Notes: generated from the sequence alone by a model not told the origin. A stretch of DNA of 64,000 nt from an uncultured Collinsella sp. (GCA_902493895.1 CABUQW010000007.1:1-64000), one strand, 5' to 3'. Positions 31,387-40,104 are shown, numbered from the stretch's first letter. Made by a program: numbers and translations.

Positions 31387-33299
31387 AGGGCAGGGACTTT
31401 CGGCTCATCGTCGAGCTGCGGAATGGTGCCTACCACGTTATCCGCCAGCCAATTCATCTCGACAATCTGCGTGCTCGGCAGCGGAGGAAAGCCTTCGATC
31501 TGTACCACGCCGTTCTGGCTGTGGAGCTCGCCGCCAAAGGGGTTGATGGATCCCTCGACAATGCCGTTGCGGAGCAACTGCACGAGTTTGCGCGTCTGGT
31601 AGGGTAGGCCCGGAGCGTAACGGATGTCGATAACGCCGGAGCTCATGCCGTACCAGTAGTTGACGGCGCGCACTTGGTTGTCATCGCTGGTCTCGTCCCA
31701 CGTGCCGTGCAGAAGGCTGCGAACGATGAGCTCGTAGTAACGGCCCCAGTTCCATACCGGCATGGCGATGCCGGAAACCTTGCCATCGACCAGGCGGTGG
31801 AGTCCGTAGGCCGTGGGGTCTTCGAGCGACTTTGACATGTCAGCGCCGGTCATGACGCTCACGCCTTCGCGGCACATGGCCTCGGCAAGACCGCCGGCGG
31901 GCACATCGCCCCAGGTGAGGATAATTTGCGCGCGGGGGTCGAGCAGCGAGGCGCCGATGGCAAAGGCATTGATCTCGCTGAGCGCGCCGGATGCGAAGAC
32001 CGACGCGTGGTAGCCGATGCGATGGTTGTCCGCCATGCTGGCGGCAAGGGCGCCCAGGAGGAACTTGGCCTCGTACATCTTGCCAAAGTACGAACGAACG
32101 CTTTGGTGGGGAAGGCCGATAGAGCAGTTAAGGAACCGAACCTGGGGATACTCAACGGCAGCTCTGAGCGTGTATTCCATCAGGCGGTGCGAGGTCGAGA
32201 AGATGACGCTGTCTCCATGTTTGACAGCCGTTTCCACGGCGGCGTAGAACACGTCCGGATCGTGACAGTCCTCGAACGCCTCGGTGCGCACGATACCGTC
32301 AAAGTGCTCATCGAGATACTGACGTCCTTGGTCGTGCAGACTGTCCCAGCTCGACGCCGCACAGGGGAACTCATGGATAAAGGCGATACGCAGGGGGTTG
32401 GCCGCCGAATAGACAGTCTTGCCCATAAAGAAGTTGAGCACGCCGGAGGTGGACTTGGCGGGCGACTCCTCCTCATCGACGCTCGGCGCTTCGACAAGAT
32501 CGACCTTGTCCTCGTCATTTTTGCCGGCAATGACCAGCTCGCGCCAAATCTTGCACAGGCGGTTTACGACGATATCCGTCGGCGTATCCAGTAGGCGGTC
32601 CTGGTTGTACACATTGAGGTAGACAAGCATGGCGTCGGCGGGCGTAATGTCCAGGTGGTCGCCGCCTGCGCGAAGGTAGGCGCGCTTAAAGAGCAGGAAG
32701 GTGTGGCGCAGGTAGTCGACCTTTTTCTGCGGCCATTTTTCGATAAGGTTCTGACCGAGCATCTTGGCGAGCGTCTCGTAGCTTCCCTCACGCGAGAACT
32801 CGATCTCGTATAGGGGGCAGACGCGCCAAAACGCGCAAAATTCACCGTACAGGCGGCTTTCGACGGAATCCCATGTGCCGGGGTAGAGACGGGTGACCCT
32901 GGCCGAAACCGTTGGAGCGTCCAGGAATTTGAGGACACTGACGCGTTTGTTGCCTTCCTGGACATAGAACCGATGCATGAACTCGGTGACGATGATGGGG
33001 TCGCGATAGCCCTCGGTTACCTGGATGTCGTAGAGGTTGGACCACTTGCGGGCGAACTCGGTGTTAAACGGCAGCAGGGGCATAAAGTTGCATGAAAAGG
33101 CGGACTGACGGCCTTTGGTGACCGTGCCGACGACCATTTCGAGCGGAATATCCCGCAGGCCGACGCTCACTCGCTGACCTAAGGGGAGCTGAGCAACCAA
33201 GCTATCGAGGTCCGTAAGGTATGGATGCTCGCTTTGGCTAATGGCGCGACGGCGTCCCTGCTCGCCGCGCTTGCGTGCTTGACGATAGGCCTCTTCCAT
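31383..33299 (-). CDS. ParB-like / BMP-domain fusion protein
   Basis: 638-aa protein of unknown function. Residues about 85-145 resemble a ParB/sulfiredoxin-like domain (RDPIIVTEFMHRFYVQEGNK, then RVSVLKFLD). A helical middle section follows (about 150-300). From about residue 310 the chain is a BMP/PnrA-type periplasmic-binding-protein fold (RIAFIHEFPCAASSWDSLHD, GKMYEAKFLLGALAASMADN, AIGASLLDPRAQIILTWGDV). BMP proteins normally bind nucleosides outside the cell as lipoproteins, but there is no signal peptide or lipobox here, so this one should be cytosolic. It is coupled to the phosphoesterase. I infer a ligand-sensing role, not transport; confidence in function is low. Confidence 0.75.
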   Translation of the reverse strand: MEEAYRQARKRGEQGRRRAISQSEHPYLTDLDSLVAQLPLGQRVSVGLRDIPLEMVVGTVTKGRQSAFSCNFMPLLPFNTEFARKWSNLYDIQVTEGYRDPIIVTEFMHRFYVQEGNKRVSVLKFLDAPTVSARVTRLYPGTWDSVESRLYGEFCAFWRVCPLYEIEFSREGSYETLAKMLGQNLIEKWPQKKVDYLRHTFLLFKRAYLRAGGDHLDITPADAMLVYLNVYNQDRLLDTPTDIVVNRLCKIWRELVIAGKNDEDKVDLVEAPSVDEEESPAKSTSGVLNFFMGKTVYSAANPLRIAFIHEFPCAASSWDSLHDQGRQYLDEHFDGIVRTEAFEDCHDPDVFYAAVETAVKHGDSVIFSTSHRLMEYTLRAAVEYPQVRFLNCSIGLPHQSVRSYFGKMYEAKFLLGALAASMADNHRIGYHASVFASGALSEINAFAIGASLLDPRAQIILTWGDVPAGGLAEAMCREGVSVMTGADMSKSLEDPTAYGLHRLVDGKVSGIAMPVWNWGRYYELIVRSLLHGTWDETSDDNQVRAVNYWYGMSSGVIDIRYAPGLPYQTRKLVQLLRNGIVEGSINPFGGELHSQNGVVQIEGFPPLPSTQIVEMNWLADNVVGTIPQLDDEPKVPAL

Positions 33300-33353
33300 G
33301 ATGTTGCTCCCTTAGTCGTTTAAACAACTATATGAACCATGGTACCACGAATG

Positions 33354-33394
33354 AAAACCACCACAAAGGTGCCTGTCCCTTTTTGGCGGGTTAG
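33354..33394. repeat. Palindrome family B, copy 2
   Basis: AAAACCACCACAAAGG (33354-33369) then TGCCTGTCCC and TTTTTGGCGGGTTA. Arms are imperfect. The right end overlaps the mscS stop codon. Confidence 0.75.
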
Positions 33395-34158
33395 GCGATG
33401 ATGGGGGCGATGGCGCGGATGCAGGCGTCGGCTGCCGTGAAGGTGGTGCTGTCGTCGCTGACGATAAAGATGATCTTTCCTTTGATGCCAAAGTCGCCGA
33501 TTTCGCTAAAGAGTACATAGGGCTCCTTGTCAAAGCCCGAGATGGGAAGCACGGCGGCCTTGGTGGCGCTGGTCAGCTCGTCTGCCAGTGCGTCGAGCGA
33601 GGCCCACTTGGACGTGTCCTTTACGGCAACGGGCACAGCCACACGCCCAAAGGGCATGAGGTGCACGAGCGTGTTCTTGGAGATATTTGAGTTGGGGACG
33701 ATGATGGTTTGCCCGCAGGCGTCCTCGATGGTCGTATGACGCCAGGTGATGTCTTGGACCACGCCCGACACGCCGCCGACCTCGATATTGTCGCCGGGTT
33801 TGATGATGCCCATAAACGTCACCTGCATGCCGCCGATAAGGTTTGACAGCGTGTCCTGAAAGCCGAGCGAGATGGCGATGCCGCCGATGCCAAGAGCGGC
33901 GACGAGGGCGTTTGCGTTAATGCCAAAACAGTTGTCGAGGATAAAGCTGCCGCCAATCATCCAGATGACGGCGCGCGCGATGTTGATGAAGATACTCGAT
34001 GCCGGAAGCGGGTTATCGTCTCGGTTGAGCAGATGGTTCAGGGTCTTGGATACGACCTTGGCGGCGACGGCGGTGCCTATCGCCAAGATGACGGCCCAGA
34101 TGATGTTGTGGACCCACCGTTGCTCAAAGAAATGAAGAATCGGCTCAAACAATTCCAT
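33391..34158 (-). CDS. MscS-family small-conductance mechanosensitive channel
   Basis: 255-aa channel that relieves osmotic pressure. Three hydrophobic helices are followed by the pore helix NALVAALGIGGIAISLGFQD (Gly/Ala packing) and the beta domain LIGGMQVTFMGIIKPGDNIE with GVVQDITWRHTTIED and IIVPNSNISKNTLVH. The start is ATG 34158 with AGGAGG upstream. The frame extends to 34203 but that part overlaps the ribosome site. Its ribosome site overlaps the stop of the remnant ORF upstream. Confidence 0.92.
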   Translation of the reverse strand: MELFEPILHFFEQRWVHNIIWAVILAIGTAVAAKVVSKTLNHLLNRDDNPLPASSIFINIARAVIWMIGGSFILDNCFGINANALVAALGIGGIAISLGFQDTLSNLIGGMQVTFMGIIKPGDNIEVGGVSGVVQDITWRHTTIEDACGQTIIVPNSNISKNTLVHLMPFGRVAVPVAVKDTSKWASLDALADELTSATKAAVLPISGFDKEPYVLFSEIGDFGIKGKIIFIVSDDSTTFTAADACIRAIAPIIA

Positions 34159-34172
34159 GTAGGGAAAACCTC

Positions 34173-34337
34173 CTAATGATCGTCCAACCATGATACCCAC
34201 CAAGAAGCCCGTCCGATCACATCGGACGGGCCGATAACTTGAGATGGGGTGGCCGCGGTGGCGTAAGCTGGGGCGCCGGCGAGCACGCCGGCAAGGAGTG
34301 CGGCGGTCAAGGCGAGACGGGGAAGAGAGCTTCTCGT
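34173..34337 (-). pseudogene. Remnant of an exported-protein gene (signal peptide) with ACG in place of a start
   Basis: Read on the minus strand from 34337: ACG-AGA-AGC... encodes (M)RSSLPRLALTAALLAGVL followed by AGAPAYATA, a textbook signal peptide with an A-x-A cleavage site. An AAGGA ribosome site lies seven bases before the ACG. No ATG/GTG/TTG is available at that position. Only about 28 residues follow the cleavage site, and they run through a terminator-like hairpin (GCCCGTCCGAT / ATCGGACGGGC, 34206-34231) to a TAG at 34173-34175. I read this as a truncated gene with a lost start. The alternative is a real small peptide using ACG. Confidence 0.4.
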
Positions 34338-34400
34338 GGCAGTTTCCTTAGTCCTTAACCAGTAGTTCCTGCTGACGCTGGATTATCGACATAATATGCG

Positions 34401-34440
34401 AAAACCGCCGCAAGGGCGTTTGTCCCTTTGCGGCGGTTTT
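34401..34440. repeat. Palindrome family B, copy 3
   Basis: AAAACCGCCGCAAGGG (34401-34416) pairs with CCCTTTGCGGCGGTTTT (34424-34440), loop CGTTTGT. It shares the central TGTCCCTTT with copies 2 and 4. Confidence 0.8.
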
Positions 34441-34455
34441 GACGTTTGCGCAGAT

Positions 34456-34497
34456 AAAACCTACCAAAATAAACCTGTCCCTTTTTGGCAGGTTTTA
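34456..34497. repeat. Palindrome family B, copy 4
   Basis: AAAACCTACCAAAA (34456-34469) and TTTTTGGCAGGTTTTA (34482-34497) flank TAAACCTGTCCC. It supplies the stop codon of the ABC ATPase gene. Confidence 0.75.
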
Positions 34498-35289
34498 GCT
34501 CAGCAGCATGCGGTCGTTGGCGAGCTCGCCGCCCGAGACCTCCTCGAACTTCTGTAGCAGGTCGGCCACGGTGAGCGACTTCTTCTCGTCGCCGGCCACG
34601 TCGTAGATCACATGGCCCTCGTGCATCATGATCAGACGGTTGCCCAGACGGATGGCGTCGTTCATGTTGTGCGTGACCATGAGCGTGGTCAGGTGGTTCT
34701 CGTCGACGATCTCCTCGGTCAGGTTGAGCACCTTAGAGGCCGTCTTGGGGTCGAGGGCCGCGGTGTGCTCGTCGAGCAGCAGCAGGCGCGGCCTGGTGAG
34801 CGTGGCCATCAGCAGGGTGAGTGCCTGGCGCTGGCCGCCCGAGAGCAGGCCGACCTTGGCGTTGAGACGCGTGTCCAGACCAAGGTCCAGGCGCTTGAGC
34901 AGCTCAACGTACTCATCTTTCTCGGCCTTGGTGACGCCCCACGAAAGGCCGCGACGCTGGCCGCGACGCTTGGCGAGGGCCAGGTTCTCGGCGATCTGCA
35001 TGTCGGCTGCGGTGCCGCGCATGGGGTCCTGGAACACGCGGCCCAGGTACTTGGCACGCTGCGACTCGCTCAGGCGCGAGATATCGGTGCCGTCAAGCTC
35101 GATAACGCCCGAATCGAGCGGGTACACGCCGGCGATCATGTTGAGCAGCGTGGACTTGCCGGCGCCGTTGCCGCCGATCACGGTTACAAAGTCGCCGTCA
35201 TTCAGGGTGAGGTCGACGCCGGTGAGCGCGCGCTTCTCGGTGACGGTGCCCTTGTTAAAGGTCTTCTTGACGTGCGAGAGCTTAAGCAT
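34495..35289 (-). CDS. ABC transporter ATP-binding protein
   Basis: 264-aa ATPase of the importer encoded with the next two genes. Walker A is GGNGAGKST, the Q-loop is RVFQDPMRG, the signature is LLSGGQRQAL, Walker B is PRLLLLDEHTAALD (His follows Glu), and the switch His is VTHNM. The insertion AKRRGQRRGLSWGVT is typical of ATPases paired with TrpX/ABC_sub_bind systems. The start is ATG 35289, overlapping the permease stop (35282-35284). The frame extends to ATG 35298. Confidence 0.88.
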   Translation of the reverse strand: MLKLSHVKKTFNKGTVTEKRALTGVDLTLNDGDFVTVIGGNGAGKSTLLNMIAGVYPLDSGVIELDGTDISRLSESQRAKYLGRVFQDPMRGTAADMQIAENLALAKRRGQRRGLSWGVTKAEKDEYVELLKRLDLGLDTRLNAKVGLLSGGQRQALTLLMATLTRPRLLLLDEHTAALDPKTASKVLNLTEEIVDENHLTTLMVTHNMNDAIRLGNRLIMMHEGHVIYDVAGDEKKSLTVADLLQKFEEVSGGELANDRMLLS

Positions 35290-36205
35290 CTGCCTCATCC
35301 CCCTTCGTGTAGGAGCTGCGGAGCTTATAGCGCTCCCAAACCACGGGTACGCACAGGGCCACGGCGACGATCACGGCGGAGAGCAACTTCATGTCGTTGG
35401 CGTCCATGCCCAACTGCAGCACGATGGCGCGGATAAGGAAGTAGACCACGGAGCCAAAGACGGCAGAGGCTAGGCGGACGCTAAACTGCGTGAGTCCGCC
35501 GGGCAGCAGGCGACCGAGCACCTCGCCGATGACGATGGCGGCAAGACCGATAACGATGGCACCGGTGCCCATACCAATGTCGGCATACTTTTGGCTCTGG
35601 CAGATGAGCGCGCCCGAAAGGCCGATGAGGGCGTTGGAGAGCACGAGGGCGATCATCTTGGTGGAGTTGGTGTTGACGCCCAGAGCGCGGATCATGTACT
35701 CGTTGTTGCCGGTGGCGCGCAGCGCCGAGCCGATCTCGGTGCCAAAGAACCAATACAGGATGGCAACGATAGCCACGGCGAGCAGGATGCCCAAGATGAT
35801 GGCAACGGTGGACTGCGGCAGACCGGTCATATTGCTGACGGCCGAGAACACGGTGCCCTTGGCAAGAATGGGCGTATTGGACTTGCCCATGATGCGCAGG
35901 TTGATGGACCACAGGCTGATCTGGGTGAGGATTCCGGCGAGGATCGCGGGAATCTCAAAGACGGTGGTCAAAATGCCCGTGACGGCGCCCGCGATGGCGC
36001 CGGCGCACATGCCGGCCAGCACGGCGAGCAGCGGGTCGACGTTGTTATTGACGATGAGCACAGCGCAGACGCAGCCGCCGAGGGCAAAGCTGCCGTCGCA
36101 GGTCATATCGGGAATGTCGAGCAGGCGGAACGTGATAAACACGCCAAGCACCATAATGCCCCAGAGGACGCCCTGCGAAACGGCGCCCTGCAATGCAATG
36201 AGCAT
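35282..36205 (-). CDS. ABC transporter permease (TrpY-like, branched-chain/simple-sugar fold)
   Basis: 307-aa inner-membrane permease with about nine hydrophobic segments and no fused ATPase. The conserved cytosolic loop EIGSALRATGNNEYMIRALG contacts the ATPase. AGGAGG precedes ATG 36205. It belongs to the permease type that pairs with ABC_sub_bind (TrpX) proteins. Substrate is uncertain: tryptophan or tyrosine are known for some members. Confidence 0.85.
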   Translation of the reverse strand: MLIALQGAVSQGVLWGIMVLGVFITFRLLDIPDMTCDGSFALGGCVCAVLIVNNNVDPLLAVLAGMCAGAIAGAVTGILTTVFEIPAILAGILTQISLWSINLRIMGKSNTPILAKGTVFSAVSNMTGLPQSTVAIILGILLAVAIVAILYWFFGTEIGSALRATGNNEYMIRALGVNTNSTKMIALVLSNALIGLSGALICQSQKYADIGMGTGAIVIGLAAIVIGEVLGRLLPGGLTQFSVRLASAVFGSVVYFLIRAIVLQLGMDANDMKLLSAVIVAVALCVPVVWERYKLRSSYTKGDEADA

Positions 36206-36307
36206 GCTTCATACCTCCTAGGATAGGGTGGACACGTGATTCACCATAATAGCGGTAACAATGCATAGAAGAGCTGCGGCCGGATGTTTTGTCTCATCCG
36301 TAACAAG

Positions 36308-36341
36308 CAGGGCGAACGCCGGTCTTTGGCGTTCGCCCCTG
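36308..36341. promoter_or_regulatory. Hairpin between binding-protein and permease genes
   Basis: GGGCGAACGCC pairs with GGCGTTCGCCC around GGTCTTT. It has no good T-run, so it may stabilise the upstream binding-protein mRNA, giving more of that subunit than of the membrane parts. Confidence 0.5.
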
Positions 36342-36409
36342 TGGCTCAGATATTGAATAACACGGCAACGGCGCGAGTGCGTGCCTCAGACGCGCTACCG
36401 TGCATGGCG

Positions 36410-37390
36410 CTACTCGTCCAGAGCGGAAAGATCGATGCCCAGAGCCTCGGCCATCTCGTCGTTCTTGACGACGACCAGGTCCTTGCTCGAGAGGTGCTTG
36501 ATCGCCATGTCCTCGGGCTTGGCTTCGCCCTTCAGGATCTTGACGGCCATCTCGCCTGCGGCGTAGCCCAGATCCTCGTAGTTGATGGAGAGGGTGAACA
36601 GGCCGCCGGCCTTGCACATGCCCTCCTCGCCGGTCACGAAGGGAAGCTTGTTCTCCTTGCAGATCTGGCCGACCTGCGAGGCACCCGCGGCGATGGTGTT
36701 GTCGGTGGGGGAGTACAGCGCGTCGACCTTGCCCACGGCAGACTCGACGACGGACTGAATCTCGTTGGAGCTCGAGACGGTGAAGTCAGTGTACTCGAGG
36801 CCCAACTTGTCGAGCTCCTTCTTGGCGGCCTTGATCTGGACGTCGGAGTTGGACTCGGCGGTGCAGTAGAGCAGGCCGACCTTCTTTACGTCGGGCAGGA
36901 CCTTCTGCATCATCTCGAGCTGCTCGGCGACCGGGGTGAGGTCGGAAGCGCCCGTGACGTTGGTGCCCGGCTTGTCGTTGTCCTGTACCAGGCCAGAGGC
37001 GGCGTAGTCGGTGATGGCGCAGCCCACGATGGGGATATCCGCCGTGGCACCGGCAGCAGCCTGTGCGGCGGGCGTGGCGATGGCGTAGATCAGGTCGACG
37101 CCATCGCCCACGAACTTGTCGGCGATGGACTTACACGTGGACTGGTCGTTCTGGGCGTTCTTCTGGTCGATCTTGACCTTAAGGCCGCTCTCCTTGATGG
37201 CCTTGACAAAGCCGTCGTTGGCGGCATCGAGTGCGGAGTGCTCGGTGAGCTGCAGAACGCCGATGGTGTAGTCGGAACCGGCTGCAGCAGAGCCGGAACC
37301 AGAGTTGCCGCCGCATCCGGCGAGCGGGGCGAGCGCGAGCAGGCCGGCGGAGACCAGAAGGCTCCTGCGGCTGATGGTGATGTCCTTCAT
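36410..37390 (-). CDS. ABC substrate-binding lipoprotein (TrpX / ABC_sub_bind family)
   Basis: 326-aa exported lipoprotein. The signal has a twin-arginine-like SRRSLLVSAGLLALAPLAGC with the lipobox Leu-Ala-Gly-Cys, then a Gly/Ser-rich linker. The PBP type I fold follows (YTIGVLQLTEHSALDAANDG, PIVGCAITDYAASGL, VKKVGLLYCTAESNSD). It resembles TrpX-type proteins. The start is ATG 37390 (GGGGG upstream), not the longer frame. It heads the operon; permease and ATPase follow. The Arg pair raises the possibility of Tat export. Confidence 0.85.
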   Translation of the reverse strand: MKDITISRRSLLVSAGLLALAPLAGCGGNSGSGSAAAGSDYTIGVLQLTEHSALDAANDGFVKAIKESGLKVKIDQKNAQNDQSTCKSIADKFVGDGVDLIYAIATPAAQAAAGATADIPIVGCAITDYAASGLVQDNDKPGTNVTGASDLTPVAEQLEMMQKVLPDVKKVGLLYCTAESNSDVQIKAAKKELDKLGLEYTDFTVSSSNEIQSVVESAVGKVDALYSPTDNTIAAGASQVGQICKENKLPFVTGEEGMCKAGGLFTLSINYEDLGYAAGEMAVKILKGEAKPEDMAIKHLSSKDLVVVKNDEMAEALGIDLSALDE

Positions 37391-37425
37391 ATCATTACCC
37401 CCAGTATAAAAATGGCTGGAAACAC

Positions 37426-37481
37426 TGCACTGGGACAAAGTGCAAGTGGAACTATAGTAGCGCTGATGCCCATTTTTACAA
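37426..37481 (-). promoter_or_regulatory. Promoter and candidate operator of the ABC operon
   Basis: On the minus strand TTGTAA (37481-37476) and TATAGT (37456-37451) are 19 nt apart. Just downstream lies the inverted repeat TGCACT (37426-37431) / AGTGCA (37439-37444), at the expected transcription start. This would suit a repressor. Confidence 0.5.
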
Positions 37482-37550
37482 CAGCCTGGCGGGTTTTTTA
37501 ATACAGAATCGGATGGGCGGTACGGGTAGTCGAATGGGCGGCGGAGGGTC

Positions 37551-38336
37551 TTATGCGGCGGAGGAGGCGTCGTCCTCGTCCAGGGCGGCGAAGAGCTTCT
37601 TGCCGTCGAGGAGACGTGTGGTGACGTTTCTCATACGGGCGATCTCGACAGTGCGCAGTGTATCGTCGGTGCCTCGGGCGTCGTAGACCGTTCCCAGCAA
37701 ATACGAGATGCCGTCTCGTTGCTTGATGGCAAAGGGACGGAGTGTCATCCGTGCTGCTTCGGTTTCGCCGCGTGTCGTGACGCTCGAAATATCAAAACTC
37801 ACCGTGGTTCCGTGGTCGATGGCCTGCTCGACGAGCTCGCACGTGTCGATGCGCTTGATGGGCGTGCGTGTTGTCTTGGTAGCCTTGCTGCCTGCGCTTG
37901 GAGCGGGTTCGGGTGTATCGAGGTAGCCGCGAACGTCGGCACTCGCCATGGCAACTAAGTGCTGCGCCATGCTCTTGCGGATAGCGATAGGCGTGGAGCG
38001 GTTGCGCATGACCATACCGTGGAGCCGGATGATCTCTTCATCGGTGAGCGGGCGGGTAAGAAGTTTGTAGCCCACGCCGCGTTTGTACTCAATTTCGTAT
38101 CCGGCATGGCGAAGCGCGGAGATGGCGGTGTAGATGCTGCGCCGCGCCGCCGAGATGGGCATGCGGGCGGGGTCGTCGGGATGGGCGAGGCGCCGGATCA
38201 ACTCATCGGAAAGCATGGCCTTGTCCTCGCCGGTGTTTTCGCTTAATAGTTGCAAGATGCGAACGGCGCGATAGGCTGCCATCGAGGCGGCGCCTCTAGT
38301 CGTGGTGTCGTAGGTTTCAACAGCGGCTTCGGTCAT
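37551..38336 (-). CDS. WYL-domain transcriptional regulator
   Basis: 261-aa regulator with an N-terminal winged helix-turn-helix (AYRAVRILQLLSENTGEDKA, then SAARRSIYTAISALRHAGYE and IEYKRGVGYKLL). A C-terminal WYL-like ligand domain follows (RMTLRPFAIKQRDGISYLLG, DTLRTVEIARMRNV). A flexible Pro/Ser/Thr linker joins them. ATG 38336 is preferred to the GTG nine bases earlier because of the spacing to GGAAAGGA. It lies upstream of the ABC operon in the same direction and is a candidate regulator of it. Confidence 0.8.
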   Translation of the reverse strand: MTEAAVETYDTTTRGAASMAAYRAVRILQLLSENTGEDKAMLSDELIRRLAHPDDPARMPISAARRSIYTAISALRHAGYEIEYKRGVGYKLLTRPLTDEEIIRLHGMVMRNRSTPIAIRKSMAQHLVAMASADVRGYLDTPEPAPSAGSKATKTTRTPIKRIDTCELVEQAIDHGTTVSFDISSVTTRGETEAARMTLRPFAIKQRDGISYLLGTVYDARGTDDTLRTVEIARMRNVTTRLLDGKKLFAALDEDDASSAA

Positions 38337-38512
38337 GGTGCCCACGTCCTTTCCGTTTTGGGTGGCGACGGTATGGAGCCTAGGACGTGGGGCTTTCCCA
38401 GGGGCGCAGGGCGCTCTGGGCGGTCGGTAGTCGTCGGCAAACGGCGGGTCGAGTTTTCAACAGTCCTGCTCAACTGACCAAAAACTTGCCAAAAGCTTGA
38501 CGGATGCTGTCG

Positions 38513-38548
38513 AAAAAAGCGTCTCTCGACCGATGTCGAGAGACGCTT
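38513..38548 (-). terminator. Terminator of asnS
   Basis: Perfect 14-bp stem AAGCGTCTCTCGAC (38517-38530) / GTCGAGAGACGCTT (38535-38548), loop CGAT, followed on the minus strand by TTTTTT. Confidence 0.9.
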
Positions 38549-38594
38549 ATGCGATGGGCGTTGGTGTGTGGCGACGCGAGCTAGCGTCCGACAA

Positions 38595-39998
38595 TTAGAA
38601 GTCGGCGTTGCCCACGGTGCGCGGGTGCGGCAGGACGTCGCGGATGTTACCCACGCCGGTCAGATACATGACCAAGCGCTCGAAGCCCAGACCGTAGCCG
38701 GCGTGCTTGCAGGAACCGTAGCGGCGCAGGTCAAGGTAGTACTTGTACTGCTCGGGATTCATGCCCAGGTCCTTGATGCGGGCCTCGAGCAGATCCAGGC
38801 GCTCCTCGCGCTGGGAGCCGCCGATAATCTCGCCGATACCGGGAACCAGGCAGTCGGCGGCGGCGACGGTCTTGCCGTCCTCGTTCATGCGCATGTAGAA
38901 CGCCTTGATCTCGGCCGGGTAGTCGGTCACAAAAGTCGGTCGCTTAAAGTGCTCTTCAGTCAGGAAGCGCTCGTGCTCGGTTTGCAGGTCGATGCCCCAG
39001 CTGACGGGGTAATCAAACTGGTGGCCAGCAGCGACTGCCTGCTCCAGGATTTCGACGGCCTCGGTATAGGTGACGCGGGCGAAGTCGGAGTTGGCCACGT
39101 GGTCCAGGCGCTCGAGCAGACCCTTGTCCACAAACTTGTTGAGCATATTGAGCTCGTCGGGGCAGGTTGCCATGACGTCCTTGAGGACATACTTGAGCAT
39201 GGCCTCGGCGTTATCCATATAGTCGTTAAGGTCGGCAAAGGCCATCTCGGGCTCGATCATCCAAAACTCGGCGGCGTGGCGCGTGGTGTTGGAGTTTTCG
39301 GCGCGGAAGGTGGGGCCAAAGGTGTACACGTCGCCAAAGGCCATGGCAAAGTTCTCGGCATTGAGCTGGCCGGACACGGTGAGGCTTGCGTGCTTGCCAA
39401 AGAAGTCCTGGCTCCAGTCGACCTCGCCGGACTCGGTGAGGGGCGGATTTTTGGGGTCGAGCGTGGTCACGCGGAACATCTCGCCGGCGCCCTCGCAGTC
39501 ACTCGTGGTGATGATGGGGGTGTTGACGTAGACAAAGCCCTGCTCCTGGAAGAAGCGGTGGATGGCGGCAGCCGCGACAGAGCGGATGCGGAACACGGCG
39601 CGGAACAGGTTGGTGCGCGGGCGCAGATGCTGCTGGGTGCGCAGAAACTCGACGGTTGCGCGCTTCTTCTGCAGCGGGTAATCCGGGGCGCTGACGCCCT
39701 CGACCTCGATGGAGGTGGCAGAAAGCTCGAAAGGCTGGGGCGCATCGGGGGTCAGCTTGACGGTGCCGGTGCAAATGAGTGCGGCCGAGACGTTTTGATG
39801 GGCGATCTCGTCGTAGTTGTCGAGTGCCTCGCGGTTCATGACGACCTGCAGGTCGCGGAAGCAGCTGCCGTCGTTGAGCGTAACAAAGCCAAAGTTCTTC
39901 ATGTCGCGGACGGACTTAACCCAGCCGGCGACGGTGACAGTCTGGCCGCCGAGCGACTCGGCATCGGCATAGAGCTGCGCGATTTTGGTGCGGTTCAC
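38595..39998 (-). CDS. asnS: Asparaginyl-tRNA synthetase
   Basis: 467-aa class IIb synthetase. The N-terminal OB-fold anticodon domain is VTVAGWVKSVRDMKNFGFVT. The catalytic core has motif 2 (GPTFRAENSNTTRHAAEFWM) and motif 3 (GYGLGFERLVMYLTG). Residues typical of AsnRS (not AspRS) include the TLDPKNPPLTESGEVDWSQD insert. The start is GTG 39998 with GGGAGG five bases upstream; the longer frame to 40064 lacks a ribosome site. It is monocistronic. Confidence 0.95.
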   Translation of the reverse strand: MNRTKIAQLYADAESLGGQTVTVAGWVKSVRDMKNFGFVTLNDGSCFRDLQVVMNREALDNYDEIAHQNVSAALICTGTVKLTPDAPQPFELSATSIEVEGVSAPDYPLQKKRATVEFLRTQQHLRPRTNLFRAVFRIRSVAAAAIHRFFQEQGFVYVNTPIITTSDCEGAGEMFRVTTLDPKNPPLTESGEVDWSQDFFGKHASLTVSGQLNAENFAMAFGDVYTFGPTFRAENSNTTRHAAEFWMIEPEMAFADLNDYMDNAEAMLKYVLKDVMATCPDELNMLNKFVDKGLLERLDHVANSDFARVTYTEAVEILEQAVAAGHQFDYPVSWGIDLQTEHERFLTEEHFKRPTFVTDYPAEIKAFYMRMNEDGKTVAAADCLVPGIGEIIGGSQREERLDLLEARIKDLGMNPEQYKYYLDLRRYGSCKHAGYGLGFERLVMYLTGVGNIRDVLPHPRTVGNADF

Positions 39999-40104
39999 GT
40001 ATCCTCCCATAACGGTTGAATGATAGTTATCCATACAGTTCGATATTCTAGCAGCTCGGCTCATTTGGGCTATACAGATAAGGCATTGGCGGGATGGTTT
40101 TTCA

